A program made the position numbers and the translations under genes. The notes below the pieces were generated by a model. It worked only from the letters and a program-made list of their open reading frames with translations. It was not told where the DNA came from and did no database searches. Positions 6,590 through 13,807 of a DNA stretch of 14,934 nucleotides are shown here, piece after piece (positions within the stretch are counted from its first letter, which is position 1; every line of letters starts with the position of its first letter). The stretch lies in NCBI GenBank assembly GCA_937996615.1, contig CALKVD010000095.1, positions 1-14,934 on the forward strand. The letters run 5' to 3'. This stretch comes from an uncultured Rickettsiales bacterium. GTDB taxonomy: Bacteria > Pseudomonadota > Alphaproteobacteria > Rickettsiales > Midichloriaceae.

Positions 6590-6956
6590 CAACCAGCTCA
6601 ATAATTTTATCGTGAATCATTTTATTAACTATCACGCGAAGTTCTTTTTCTACCCACACTACAAAATCCTGTTTGGTAAGTAAATTATTTTGTGTCGCAT
6701 TAACTGCATCAGCTCCTAAAATAATATCCAAACGATCCAATAGTTTTTGGATGTTATGCCTAGCCTGATGCATCACTCTGATAATATCATCTTGGGTCCA
6801 TTTTGGCTGCATATTGCAAGGTTTTTCAAGATCTTCTGCTGTAATAATTTCAGTAAGTTCTAAAACATCGTCGTTGATTTTATGCAGCATTCCTTCTGAA
6901 AGAAGGGCCCGTATATTTTCGATACTATCTTTAACTTTTCGATCATTGGCATTCAT
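6570..6956 (-). CDS. PopZ-like (DUF2497) polar organising protein
   Basis: PopZ proteins of alphaproteobacteria self-assemble at cell poles and tether the chromosome origin and polar client proteins. This 128-residue product shows both conserved ends. Residues 8-21 (V-K-D-S-I-E-N-I-R-A-L-L-S-E) form the client-binding helix pattern, followed by D-D-V-L-E-L-T-E at 29-36. Residues 98-124 (F-V-V-W-V-E-K-E-L-R-V-I-V-N-K-M-I and onward) match the C-terminal oligomerisation helices. The middle linker is short and lacks the acidic Pro-rich region of Caulobacter PopZ, as in small Rickettsiales versions. The start is ATG at 6956, about 40 nt below a good promoter. It is first in a two-gene unit with the exported ankyrin protein. 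The family call rests on motif resemblance only. Confidence 0.72.
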   Translation of the reverse strand: MNANDRKVKDSIENIRALLSEGMLHKINDDVLELTEIITAEDLEKPCNMQPKWTQDDIIRVMHQARHNIQKLLDRLDIILGADAVNATQNNLLTKQDFVVWVEKELRVIVNKMIHDKIIELVDEKQEQ

Positions 6957-7000
6957 TGATACTTTTTCAACAGAGATTAATGATTAGTAATTATAGGCAA

Positions 7001-7030
7001 ATTATGAATGGTGATAGCCTTATTTGTCAA
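7001..7030 (-). promoter_or_regulatory. Promoter of the popZ-like/ankyrin unit
   Basis: On the minus strand TTGACA (7025-7030) is followed after 18 nt by CATAAT (7001-7006, five of six). A perfect TATAAT also occurs at 6990-6995 but lacks a -35 partner at normal spacing. Either gives a short leader to ATG at 6956. The rest of the 253-nt gap up to 7209 shows no other feature. Confidence 0.65.
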
Positions 7031-7209
7031 TATACTGATTAATAATCGGCTAAGCATTTTAGTTTTTGCCTCTTGAATATTATTCAACACTAAATTATTT
7101 ATTCCAAATCTGGAAGTAGTTTTAAAAATTAATACCAACTTTCTTTTCTTTATTGCTTATCTTTTTCATACTGATTCTCAAAATCTATATAATGACTACT
7201 GCACTATTA

Positions 7210-7623
7210 TTAGTTGGTTGGCAAATACCCTTTAGTGATTTTTGTTTTGCCACAACAAGCTATTTCGTTTTCTTGTATTTGTGATGCTAAACTGTTTTGT
7301 GCAATCAAATCGCTGCAAGATTTTTTAGTATAAAGTTGTTTTAAATACATTAAACGATCGTTTAGGGTATGTTGGTTGCGAGCAGCATCAAGTTTTACCC
7401 AAGGGGTACAGGGGGCATATGATGTGAATATATGTGGTCTTTCGCAGCGTGCGGCAACATTTTGTAGCATCACATTAGTTTCACTGATAGCATACTCTAT
7501 TCCTTGGCAGCTGAGATACTTATCATCATCTTTTACTATTGCAATGTTTTGCATATAAAACTGCGAACAATTGCATCCAGTCAATAGTATTATCGTTACA
7601 AGCAAAGAAAAAAGTCGCGACAT
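7210..7623 (-). CDS. Small cysteine-containing lipoprotein, function unknown
   Basis: The 137-residue product has a typical lipoprotein signal: basic start, hydrophobic run 5-14, lipobox L-T-G-C with Cys17. The mature part carries seven further cysteines (19, 39, 60, 72, 103, 123, 124). The pattern S-C-Q-G-I-E-x-A-I ... A-x-R-N ... L-x-x-L-K-x-L-x-x-K-K-S-C is reminiscent of small proteobacterial lipoproteins with an early S-C-x-x-I/L-x-x-E motif and a terminal K-x-C, but I cannot name the family. The many cysteines suggest periplasmic disulphides or metal binding; that is inference. It follows ccoI by 99 nt on the same strand. No convincing promoter or Shine-Dalgarno motif was found before ATG at 7623. 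Confidence 0.8.
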   Translation of the reverse strand: MSRLFSLLVTIILLTGCNCSQFYMQNIAIVKDDDKYLSCQGIEYAISETNVMLQNVAARCERPHIFTSYAPCTPWVKLDAARNQHTLNDRLMYLKQLYTKKSCSDLIAQNSLASQIQENEIACCGKTKITKGYLPTN

Positions 7624-7676
7624 TTTTATGAAAATAGTATTAAGTTATATTGCTAACCTACTTAATTTTTATATTA

Positions 7677-7709
7677 TTTGCAATATCGCAAACTGAAAAT
7701 TATTGCAAA
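7677..7709. repeat. Perfect 9-bp inverted repeat after ccoI
   Basis: TTTGCAATA (7677-7685) and TATTGCAAA (7701-7709) are exact reverse complements with a 15-nt spacer. They lie between the ccoI stop and the lipoprotein start. The minus-strand side has A/T mix rather than a T run, so it is a weak terminator candidate or a binding site for the lipoprotein promoter. Confidence 0.5.
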
Positions 7710-7722
7710 ATAAATTATTCCA

Positions 7723-10191
7723 TCATCTAATCCGCATTGCATTTAGAACGACTACTATCGATGAGAGACCCATAAAAACAGCTGCGGCAATTGGAGTTGC
7801 GAACCCTAGAACCGCAAATGGTATAGCTATAACATTATATAGCAACGATAGGGCAAAATTTTGTTTCATTAGCTTCAGTCCTTGCTTTGCTGTTTCTATC
7901 ATAAGTTGAATCGAGTTTAAATCTCCTTGCCATATGATATCGGCTTGATTATGGGAAATGACCATCGCTGTTGCTGGAGAAGCTGATACATCGGCGTTTT
8001 TTAACGCAGCAGCATCGTTTAAGCCATCACCAATCATGAATACCTGATGTTCACGTTTCCATTGATTTATCATATCATATTTTTGTTCTGGTGTTGTGTT
8101 AGCGTAATATTCTTCAATCCCAAGTAGATTAGCAATATGCTTAACATTAGATTCATTGTCACCAGACAAAATAATCAATCTCTTGACTTTAGTTTTGATA
8201 TATTCAATTAGAGAATAAGCTTCGGGTTTTAATTTATCAGCAAAACATAGGCGGTATAGTTTAACAGCTTCAAAAGCTCCATCTAGATTATGCGTAACAA
8301 TTGCTAACCAAGAATGGATTATATATTCATTAGATTCTTGGTTCGAATTAGTTTTTTCTTCTAGTTGATTGCTACTGATTTTTTGATCTAAATTCCTAAC
8401 ACACCACTCATATTTTCCTAATCTTATGGTAACTTGCTTGTTTTTCTTTTTGGTGTATTTTCCTTCTATCCCTTGGCTTTGTTTTTCCTCAATATCGCTA
8501 ATCTCAATCGCTTTATCGTTGTTTGTTGAGGCGACTATAGCTTGGCAAACATGATGCTTGCTATGCAAAGCTAATCCCAACGCTAATTTCTTTGCTTTTG
8601 AATCTAGAATGTCCGAATTTATCCATTGTGGTTTACCAACTGTGAGCGTACCTGTTTTGTCAAAAGCTATCATATTAAAATTAGCAAGTCTTTCCAGAGC
8701 ATCACTTCGTTTTAAGATTATTCCACTTTTCATCATCTTTGTGATCGCTGCAATTTGGACTGCTGGGACTGCTAGCCCAAGAGCGCAGGGGCAGGTTATT
8801 ATCAGTACCGAGATAGAATGTAACAAACTAGTTGCGATCGTTGTGCCATGATATAGCCATAAAGCAAAAGTAAATAGCCCAATTCCTAGCACTGCTGGGG
8901 TATACCAACCAGCAACTCTGTCTGCTATTGTGCGGTATTTGCTTTTGTTGCGTTCTGCATCGTGCATTAGTTGAATTATTTGAGCTAAAATTGTATTTTT
9001 TGATTTTTTTTCAGCTTTTATTTTGATTTGCCCTTCAAGATTTAAACTACCAGCAAAAACATAATCTTTCTTCCGATATTTTTGCGGTATACTTTCTCCT
9101 GTGATGATACTATTATCAATCAATGCTTCACCTTCAATAATTGCACCATCGATTGGAATTCTTTCTCCATTTTGTACAACTACAACATCGCCAAGCTGGA
9201 TTTTATTACTATGCACTAGTTTAATAGAACCGTCCGTGTTCAAAACTGAAGCAACAGTTACCTGGCTATGCAAAAGGGTTTGAGCTGATTGATAAGCTGA
9301 ATTTCTTACTTTTAAATCTAGGTATCTTGAAATTAAAAGAGCGAAAACTAAGGATGATGCAGCTTCATAATAGGTCATACTTGAATTGAGGATAGTTTCT
9401 TGTACGCTAATCATTAATGTTGCAACTATTGCAATACTAATTGGGACATCCATATTACTCGCTTTATTGCGTGCTGCCGCAATGGCGCTGCGGAAAAACG
9501 GTATACTAGCGTAATATATGCATGGTATAGTAATTGCTCCAGCAATCAAATTCATTATTAATCTTGAATATTCTCCCATATCATTGGTCCAGTTATTTGC
9601 CCAGATTCCCATGCTTATCATCATATTTTGTACCCAAACAAATGCTGCGATGATAATACACTTCAGTAAATAGCGTTGCTGGTCCTGTTGCTCTGCGTAG
9701 TTTTTGTTTGCAACAAATGGTAGAGCTTTATAACCTAGGCTATAGATAAGTTCTATGAGTTGTTTGAGTTCTCTCTTTTTTCTTGCTTTTCGGTGTTGTG
9801 TTTTACTTTTTTCTTTTGATTCAGTGATTATCCATTTTAAATTCAGCACTTTGGTACTTAAATTGATTGTGGCGCCAAGAACATTCGGTTGTTTTTTTAA
9901 TGCGTTTTCGATTAACCATATACAGGAGCCACAATGAATTCCTTCAATGATTAAATCAACTTCTCCAATTACTCCATTGTCAGATTTGTTAAATGTTGCA
10001 TATTCGCTATAATCTACTTCATTTATCATATTAGTGACAGTTGTGGGAGAGCTATTATATATTTCAGTGCAAAATTTATAGTATTGCAACAAGTTCAGCG
10101 ATGACATGATTTCATTAGCTACTCTGCATCCGCTGCAGCAAAATCTTTCATTGTTCAGAGTTTGATTATTGCAATGGGCGCATTTCATCAT
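7723..10191 (-). CDS. ccoI: CcoI/FixI-type copper-transporting P1B ATPase
   Basis: CcoI exports Cu(I) across the inner membrane to supply the copper centre of cbb3-type cytochrome oxidase. The 822-residue product has the CcoI-specific N-terminal Cys cluster (Cys4, Cys7, Cys18, Cys19, Cys22), then a heavy-metal domain with G-I-H-C-G-S-C-I-W (Cys87, Cys90). Further motifs are actuator TGES (364-367), intramembrane CPC (467-469), phosphorylation DKTGT (Asp511) and hinge GDGLND (721-726). The C-terminal helices hold Y-N (785-786) and the N-A-M-R end typical of copper pumps. Eight membrane segments are expected. Oddity: the N-domain HP motif reads S-K-H-H-V (544-548), keeping His546 but replacing the Pro. 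A lysine-rich insertion lies near 578-585. Start is ATG at 10191, 15 nt after the regulator stop, so cotranscription is likely. No ccoNOP genes are in the window. Confidence 0.92.
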   Translation of the reverse strand: MMKCAHCNNQTLNNERFCCSGCRVANEIMSSLNLLQYYKFCTEIYNSSPTTVTNMINEVDYSEYATFNKSDNGVIGEVDLIIEGIHCGSCIWLIENALKKQPNVLGATINLSTKVLNLKWIITESKEKSKTQHRKARKKRELKQLIELIYSLGYKALPFVANKNYAEQQDQQRYLLKCIIIAAFVWVQNMMISMGIWANNWTNDMGEYSRLIMNLIAGAITIPCIYYASIPFFRSAIAAARNKASNMDVPISIAIVATLMISVQETILNSSMTYYEAASSLVFALLISRYLDLKVRNSAYQSAQTLLHSQVTVASVLNTDGSIKLVHSNKIQLGDVVVVQNGERIPIDGAIIEGEALIDNSIITGESIPQKYRKKDYVFAGSLNLEGQIKIKAEKKSKNTILAQIIQLMHDAERNKSKYRTIADRVAGWYTPAVLGIGLFTFALWLYHGTTIATSLLHSISVLIITCPCALGLAVPAVQIAAITKMMKSGIILKRSDALERLANFNMIAFDKTGTLTVGKPQWINSDILDSKAKKLALGLALHSKHHVCQAIVASTNNDKAIEISDIEEKQSQGIEGKYTKKKNKQVTIRLGKYEWCVRNLDQKISSNQLEEKTNSNQESNEYIIHSWLAIVTHNLDGAFEAVKLYRLCFADKLKPEAYSLIEYIKTKVKRLIILSGDNESNVKHIANLLGIEEYYANTTPEQKYDMINQWKREHQVFMIGDGLNDAAALKNADVSASPATAMVISHNQADIIWQGDLNSIQLMIETAKQGLKLMKQNFALSLLYNVIAIPFAVLGFATPIAAAVFMGLSSIVVVLNAMRIR

Positions 10192-10206
10192 TTTACTATT
10201 TTTTAA

Positions 10207-10959
10207 CTATAAAATATATCCATCGTTTTGCCAAGTAAGCCAAGAAATATTTTTTGTATCTAATTGTGGTTTGGAATTCGTTATATCGAAATTATTATGT
10301 TCTAGATTTTCTAAATCTAATCTGTGTAACTTTAACCTCAACCTTGAAATATGGGTCTCAATTGTTGAAGTATTAATCTTTTCACTATACTGCCAAACAT
10401 TTTTGAGCAGTTCTTCCTTGGTTACAACTATTGCTTGATTATAACACTTATGATTTAAAATATAAAATAATAAATCCGCTTCTTTATCAGTTAAATTGAT
10501 AATTTTGTTGTTGGTTTTATTGTATATAATTTTACGCCTATAATCAGTAAGGTAATTTTTCTTAAAAACTCTAATGTTGCTAACACAGCTTGCAATACAA
10601 TTGTTGATCGTTGCTATCAAATCTTGTATTTTGAAGGGCTTTTTAAAAACAAAATCAAATAACTCATCTTGGTGGCAAAAACTTTTTTCTGATTTATCAT
10701 CTGTTGCTTCAGTTAAGTGATCATTTTCTTCCGCTTGACTATGAAAATCAACTAAATAGATTCCAAATGCTTGATAATAATTAATATCCAGCTGAATCTT
10801 TGGTGGCAATTGTTTTGGTGTGCTATCTTTAATTAAAACTGCAACATAAATAGAATCTACTGGAGGTTTTTCTGATATTTGATATAATTCAGATGAAGCT
10901 GCTCTTGCTAATTCTCTGGATATGACTTTATCCTTTATGTCGATTATCACATGTAGCAT
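10207..10959 (-). CDS. OmpR/PhoB-type winged-helix regulator with degenerate receiver domain
   Basis: The 250-residue product has a C-terminal winged-helix DNA-binding domain at about 133-250. It shows L-T-x-K-E-A-D-L-L-F-Y-I-L (156-168), V-V-T-K-E-E-L-L-K-N-V-W (178-189), recognition helix T-S-T-I-E-T-H-I-S-R-L-R-x-K-L (197-211) and terminal D-G-Y-I-L. About 25 residues rich in N, D, L and E are inserted between recognition helix and wing. The N-terminal ~125 residues resemble a receiver only at K-K-P-F (106-109). The paired acidic residues after strand 1 and a convincing phospho-acceptor Asp are absent, so classical histidine-kinase control is unlikely. No kinase gene is adjacent. It lies 28 nt after bamE and 15 nt before ccoI. 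Control of ccoI or the oxidase is plausible from position only. Confidence 0.75.
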   Translation of the reverse strand: MLHVIIDIKDKVISRELARAASSELYQISEKPPVDSIYVAVLIKDSTPKQLPPKIQLDINYYQAFGIYLVDFHSQAEENDHLTEATDDKSEKSFCHQDELFDFVFKKPFKIQDLIATINNCIASCVSNIRVFKKNYLTDYRRKIIYNKTNNKIINLTDKEADLLFYILNHKCYNQAIVVTKEELLKNVWQYSEKINTSTIETHISRLRLKLHRLDLENLEHNNFDITNSKPQLDTKNISWLTWQNDGYIL

Positions 10960-10987
10960 TAATAATCACAATCGATGGTTGTACCTA

Positions 10988-11482
10988 TTACCTAACCTGT
11001 TTTGTTTTGGTTTTTTCAAATCTGCCAATGTTTTTAGCAAATTGTTCTATTATGCTCATTTTATTACCTTCAACGTTAATTTTTTGGTCAAGATATGGCA
11101 CTTTATTATAAGAGTTCATTCTATATTCTCGGACAGAGGTGACAATATCAGAATTGTTAAATCTGATTTCTACTACTCTTTGATCTACTGTTTCTGGCCA
11201 AGATGCTATATTATGTTTGAGTTTTTGTTGAATATAGACAAATGTTTTGGGTGAGATAGATTCAGAAGCAATTGTCGGACTTCCCAAAGCTTCAATAACT
11301 TCTGATTTTTTTGTTACATTCAGAATGAATTTAGGTTTTTTACCACCTTTATTATAGTTGTAGTTGTATCCATGTGTAGGGGTCTTATTGCTGCAGCCAC
11401 TACAAAAAAAACAGATTGCGAGCAGCAATAAGATCGAAGATATCGAGAAGCGAGAGAATGATGTATAAGCCGAAGTTATCAT
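10988..11482 (-). CDS. bamE: Outer membrane protein assembly factor BamE (SmpA/OmlA family)
   Basis: BamE is a small lipoprotein of the BAM complex that inserts beta-barrel proteins into the outer membrane. The 164-residue product has a hydrophobic signal at 14-27 and lipobox C-S-G-C with Cys30. The BamE fold follows: K-K-S-E-V-I-E-A-L-G-S-P-T (58-70), the aromatic strand K-T-F-V-Y-I-Q-Q-K (79-87), then Q-R-V-V-E-I-R-F-N (101-109) and I-V-T-S-V-R-E-Y (113-120). The length fits alphaproteobacterial BamE with a short C-terminal tail. It is first in the bamE-regulator-ccoI run and divergent from hemF across 106 nt. The start is ATG at 11482; the family call rests on the G-S-P-T and V-x-x-I-x-F signatures. 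Confidence 0.85.
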   Translation of the reverse strand: MITSAYTSFSRFSISSILLLLAICFFCSGCSNKTPTHGYNYNYNKGGKKPKFILNVTKKSEVIEALGSPTIASESISPKTFVYIQQKLKHNIASWPETVDQRVVEIRFNNSDIVTSVREYRMNSYNKVPYLDQKINVEGNKMSIIEQFAKNIGRFEKTKTKQVR

Positions 11483-11588
11483 GTAAGACTTGTATCAATT
11501 AAGTTTTGTATTAGTATATGTATAACTTTATAGCAAGCTAAAAAACTAAACACAAGTAGATAACTTGAATTTTATAATAAATTTATAG

Positions 11589-12440
11589 ATGCCACACTAT
11601 TCTAATATCGAGAAACGTAAACAAATTGCCTCAAATTGGTTCCAGACTTTGCGTGATAAATTATGTATTGAATTTGCTGCGATTGAAGCTGAGTATAGCC
11701 AGAGCACTGAATTTAATAACCCGCAATTTATCAGGAAGCAGTGGTCCAGAGATGGCGGAGGAGGCGGTGAAATGTCGATTATGCGTGGCCAGGTTTTCGA
11801 AAAAGTTGGTGTTAATATTTCAACTGTATATGGAGAATTGAGTAATGTTTTTGCTAAAGAGATACCCGGAACTAAAAATTCCCAACAATTCTGGGCCAGT
11901 GGAATCTCTCTGGTAGCCCATATGCACTCTCCTTTTGTTCCTGCGGTTCATATGAACACCAGATTAATCGTCACTGAAGAATCTTGGTTCGGGGGAGGTG
12001 CTGACATGACCCCTGTCTTTGACGTCGCTGCCGATACCAAAATGTTTCATCAGGCTTTAAAAAATGCTTGCGATAAAATTGATTTGGCATACTATCCTAA
12101 ATTTAAAAAGCAATGCGATGAATATTTCTATCTGCCTCATCGCAAAGAAACTCGGGGTGTTGGTGGTATTTTCTACGACTATCTCAATACCGGCAATTGG
12201 GATAAAGATTTTAAATTTACTAGATTAGTTGGCTCAGCTCTTTGTGAAGTATATCCTAAAATAGTGAGGAAATACATGCTAAAACAATGGTCGCCAGCAG
12301 AAAAAGAGCAACAATTAATAAAACGTGGACGTTATGCAGAATTTAATCTATTATATGATCGCGGAACCAAATTTGGACTTATGACTGATGGTAACATCGA
12401 GGCAATCTTTATGTCGATGCCGCCTCAGGCCAATTGGTAA
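11589..12440 (+). CDS. hemF: Oxygen-dependent coproporphyrinogen-III oxidase
   Basis: HemF decarboxylates two propionates of coproporphyrinogen III with O2 to give protoporphyrinogen IX, in haem synthesis. The 283-residue product carries the family signature throughout: R-D-G-G-G-G-G-E-M (54-62), H-M-H-S-P-F-V-P-A-V-H-M-N-T-R (111-125), W-F-G-G-G-A-D-M-T-P (133-142), L-P-H-R-x-E-x-R-G-V-G-G-I-F-Y-D-Y-L (182-199) and G-R-Y-A-E-F-N-L-L-Y-D-R-G-T-K-F-G-L (247-264). It ends just after S-M-P-P-x-x-x-W, shorter than E. coli HemF (~299), which matches my memory of Rickettsia HemF (~280), so I do not regard it as truncated. ATG at 11589 has a TATAAT at 11573-11578, which could give a nearly leaderless message but has no good -35. 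HemF use implies oxygen, in keeping with a neighbouring oxidase-maturation gene. Confidence 0.96.
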   Translation: MPHYSNIEKRKQIASNWFQTLRDKLCIEFAAIEAEYSQSTEFNNPQFIRKQWSRDGGGGGEMSIMRGQVFEKVGVNISTVYGELSNVFAKEIPGTKNSQQFWASGISLVAHMHSPFVPAVHMNTRLIVTEESWFGGGADMTPVFDVAADTKMFHQALKNACDKIDLAYYPKFKKQCDEYFYLPHRKETRGVGGIFYDYLNTGNWDKDFKFTRLVGSALCEVYPKIVRKYMLKQWSPAEKEQQLIKRGRYAEFNLLYDRGTKFGLMTDGNIEAIFMSMPPQANW

Positions 12441-12494
12441 AAAATAGTTATGTACCCTAGTAAAAAAAACAAGTAAATTTTAATAAGAAGAAAA

Positions 12495-13130
12495 GTGAAT
12501 AACAAGTTTGAAAATGTTTTAGGAGAAGAAAATTTTGAACTAAAAGAATGTCTCGAAGGCAAGGTTTTGGTTGCGTCTCCTCACTTAGAAGATCCATATT
12601 TCGAAAAGTCACTGGTATATATTTGCGCCCATGACGCAGGGGGAGTTATTGGCATAATATTAAATCATCCAATAGGCCAACTATCTGCTGAAGAGCTGTT
12701 CCAAGGATATAGTAAATCAGAAGGTCGAGAGCAAAGGGTTGTGTCATCAATGGCCAAAAAAAGTTATCCTATTCTTTTTGGTGGACCTACTAATGGTGAC
12801 ATCCTGGTTGCGTTGAGTATTACCAAAGAGCAGGAAAAAGTTTTTGCTGATAAAAGCAAAGTCAATCTACATATAGACGCTAGTGCCTTTGTTAGGGATA
12901 TTGCTAAAGACAAGCTCAAGGTCAGCAAATGTCTTTTCGCCAAAGGGATTAGTGCCTGGGATACTTCTCAATTAGAACAGGAATTGCTTGAGGATAATTG
13001 GTTTGTGATCGAGCCAACTGTGGATCTAATCTTTTCTCAAAAGCAAAAAGATAAATGGGAGGAAATAGTTCATAAAAAATTAGGCATCACTGATCTGAGT
13101 TGTTTTGTCTGTTATTCTGGACATGCATAA
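12495..13130 (+). CDS. AlgH/YqgE family protein (UPF0301)
   Basis: The 211-residue product belongs to the widespread AlgH/YqgE family, whose molecular function is still unclear. Signature segments are visible: V-L-V-A-S-P-H-L-E-D-P-Y-F-E-K-S-L-V-Y-I-C (24-44), H-D-A-G-G-V-I-G-I-I-L-N-H-P (46-59) and F-G-G-P with N-G-D soon after, then G-I-S-A-W. The start is GTG at 12495, 54 nt after hemF; no in-frame ATG lies near. The purine-rich AAGAAGAAAA upstream may serve as a weak ribosome binding site. It is somewhat longer than E. coli YqgE (~187) because of about 20 extra N-terminal residues. It is probably cotranscribed with hemF, since no promoter was seen in the gap, and is followed at once by a terminator. 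Confidence 0.93.
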   Translation: MNNKFENVLGEENFELKECLEGKVLVASPHLEDPYFEKSLVYICAHDAGGVIGIILNHPIGQLSAEELFQGYSKSEGREQRVVSSMAKKSYPILFGGPTNGDILVALSITKEQEKVFADKSKVNLHIDASAFVRDIAKDKLKVSKCLFAKGISAWDTSQLEQELLEDNWFVIEPTVDLIFSQKQKDKWEEIVHKKLGITDLSCFVCYSGHA

Positions 13131-13199
13131 TCTTTGATATAGCATAATGCTATAATAGCTTATTTTCTATATCTGGGATTATGCATTTTTTTGTTTTTT
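13123..13199 (+). terminator. Intrinsic terminator of hemF-algH, overlapping the stop codon
   Basis: ATGCATAATC (13123-13132) pairs perfectly with GATTATGCAT (13177-13186). Inside it GATATAG (13136-13142) pairs with CTATATC (13167-13173). A third small stem, ATAGCA/TGCTAT (13140-13145 with 13149-13154), competes in the loop. A run of T with one G follows (13186-13199). The algH TAA (13128-13130) is inside the 5' arm, so ribosomes finishing algH would cover it. The opposite strand has no T run, so the signal is one-directional. Confidence 0.8.
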
Positions 13200-13227
13200 A
13201 AAACTTTAGGCACCTCGCTCAAGCGGA

Positions 13228-13701
13228 TTATGATCTGGTTATGAATTTTTTAGATATATTTTTTATATTATCTTCTGAAGCCTTAAAACGTGCCAGTTTA
13301 GCGTCAATCTTTTTGCTAATTGCATCAATTTGATCATGCAACCCTTCTTTTCGCGTTTTTTTAGCTTGTTTAATGCTTCCTTGAGCTAATCCTGATACTA
13401 GTGATGATATTATCATGGTAGCTGCTCCTATTAGTATTACAGCTAGTAGCCCACCTCCGAGCAAATAAGCAGCTGTTGCTGCAGCGACTACTCCTAAACC
13501 AAATGTAATTTTATTCATATTTGCATATGTACCACCAAGAGTGCCCCGGACATAATCGCCTTTAGTATAACCTTGTTGAGGAGATATACCTTGGACAAGT
13601 TTTTCAATTTTTTCTTCATATTTCTTTTTAAGCTTTTCTTTATACTCATTGGATTTTTCTATTATTTTTGCATTGTCGGGGTTTAGCATATATGTAACCA
13701 T
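13228..13701 (-). CDS. Unknown small protein with membrane hairpin and flanking charged helices
   Basis: I do not recognise this 157-residue protein. Residues ~11-38 are a Lys/Glu-rich helix, probably coiled coil. Two adjacent Ala/Gly-rich hydrophobic segments at ~64-82 and ~84-104, with L-G-G-G-L at the turn, form a likely membrane hairpin. Residues ~110-152 are again charged and helical. There is no signal peptide, so both ends probably face the cytoplasm. An in-frame ATG at 13734 exists, but it lies upstream of the predicted transcription start (~13716) and inside a palindrome. I therefore use ATG at 13701, with 13689 as an alternative; neither has a Shine-Dalgarno motif. Membrane remodelling, holin-like or toxin-like roles are conceivable from shape alone, but nothing supports one of them. 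It has its own promoter and probable operator. Confidence 0.7.
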   Translation of the reverse strand: MVTYMLNPDNAKIIEKSNEYKEKLKKKYEEKIEKLVQGISPQQGYTKGDYVRGTLGGTYANMNKITFGLGVVAAATAAYLLGGGLLAVILIGAATMIISSLVSGLAQGSIKQAKKTRKEGLHDQIDAISKKIDAKLARFKASEDNIKNISKKFITRS

Positions 13702-13722
13702 TTTTTGTTGTTTTATGCTATT

Positions 13723-13751
13723 ATAATATAACATTATAACAATTGTGTCAA
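13723..13751 (-). promoter_or_regulatory. Near-consensus sigma70 promoter of the unknown membrane protein
   Basis: On the minus strand TTGACA (13746-13751, six of six) and TATTAT (13723-13728, five of six) are 17 nt apart. Transcription would start near 13716, about 15 nt before ATG at 13701. This placement decides the start codon, since ATG 13734 would not be transcribed from it. Confidence 0.8.
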
Positions 13752-13767
13752 CATGTTATAATGTTAT
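13728..13767. promoter_or_regulatory. Perfect 13-bp inverted repeat straddling the promoter, probable operator
   Basis: ATAACATTATAAC (13728-13740) and GTTATAATGTTAT (13755-13767) are exact reverse complements separated by 14 nt. One arm fills the -10/-35 spacer and the other lies just upstream of the -35, so the two arms flank TTGACA. A dimeric repressor bound here would block RNA polymerase. The binding protein is not identifiable from this window. Confidence 0.7.
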
Positions 13768-13807
13768 GATGCAAAATAATTTGTACTGAAATTGGTGACT
13801 TTGGCCC

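Noticed and set aside
6956..7209. tRNA or small gene in the 253-nt gap
   Set aside because: No cloverleaf, GGTTC-type T-loop or open frame with a start was found; only the promoter elements are supported.
12405..12440. C-terminal truncation of HemF
   Set aside because: The protein ends after the conserved S-M-P-P-x-x-x-W. Rickettsial HemF proteins are about this length as I recall them.
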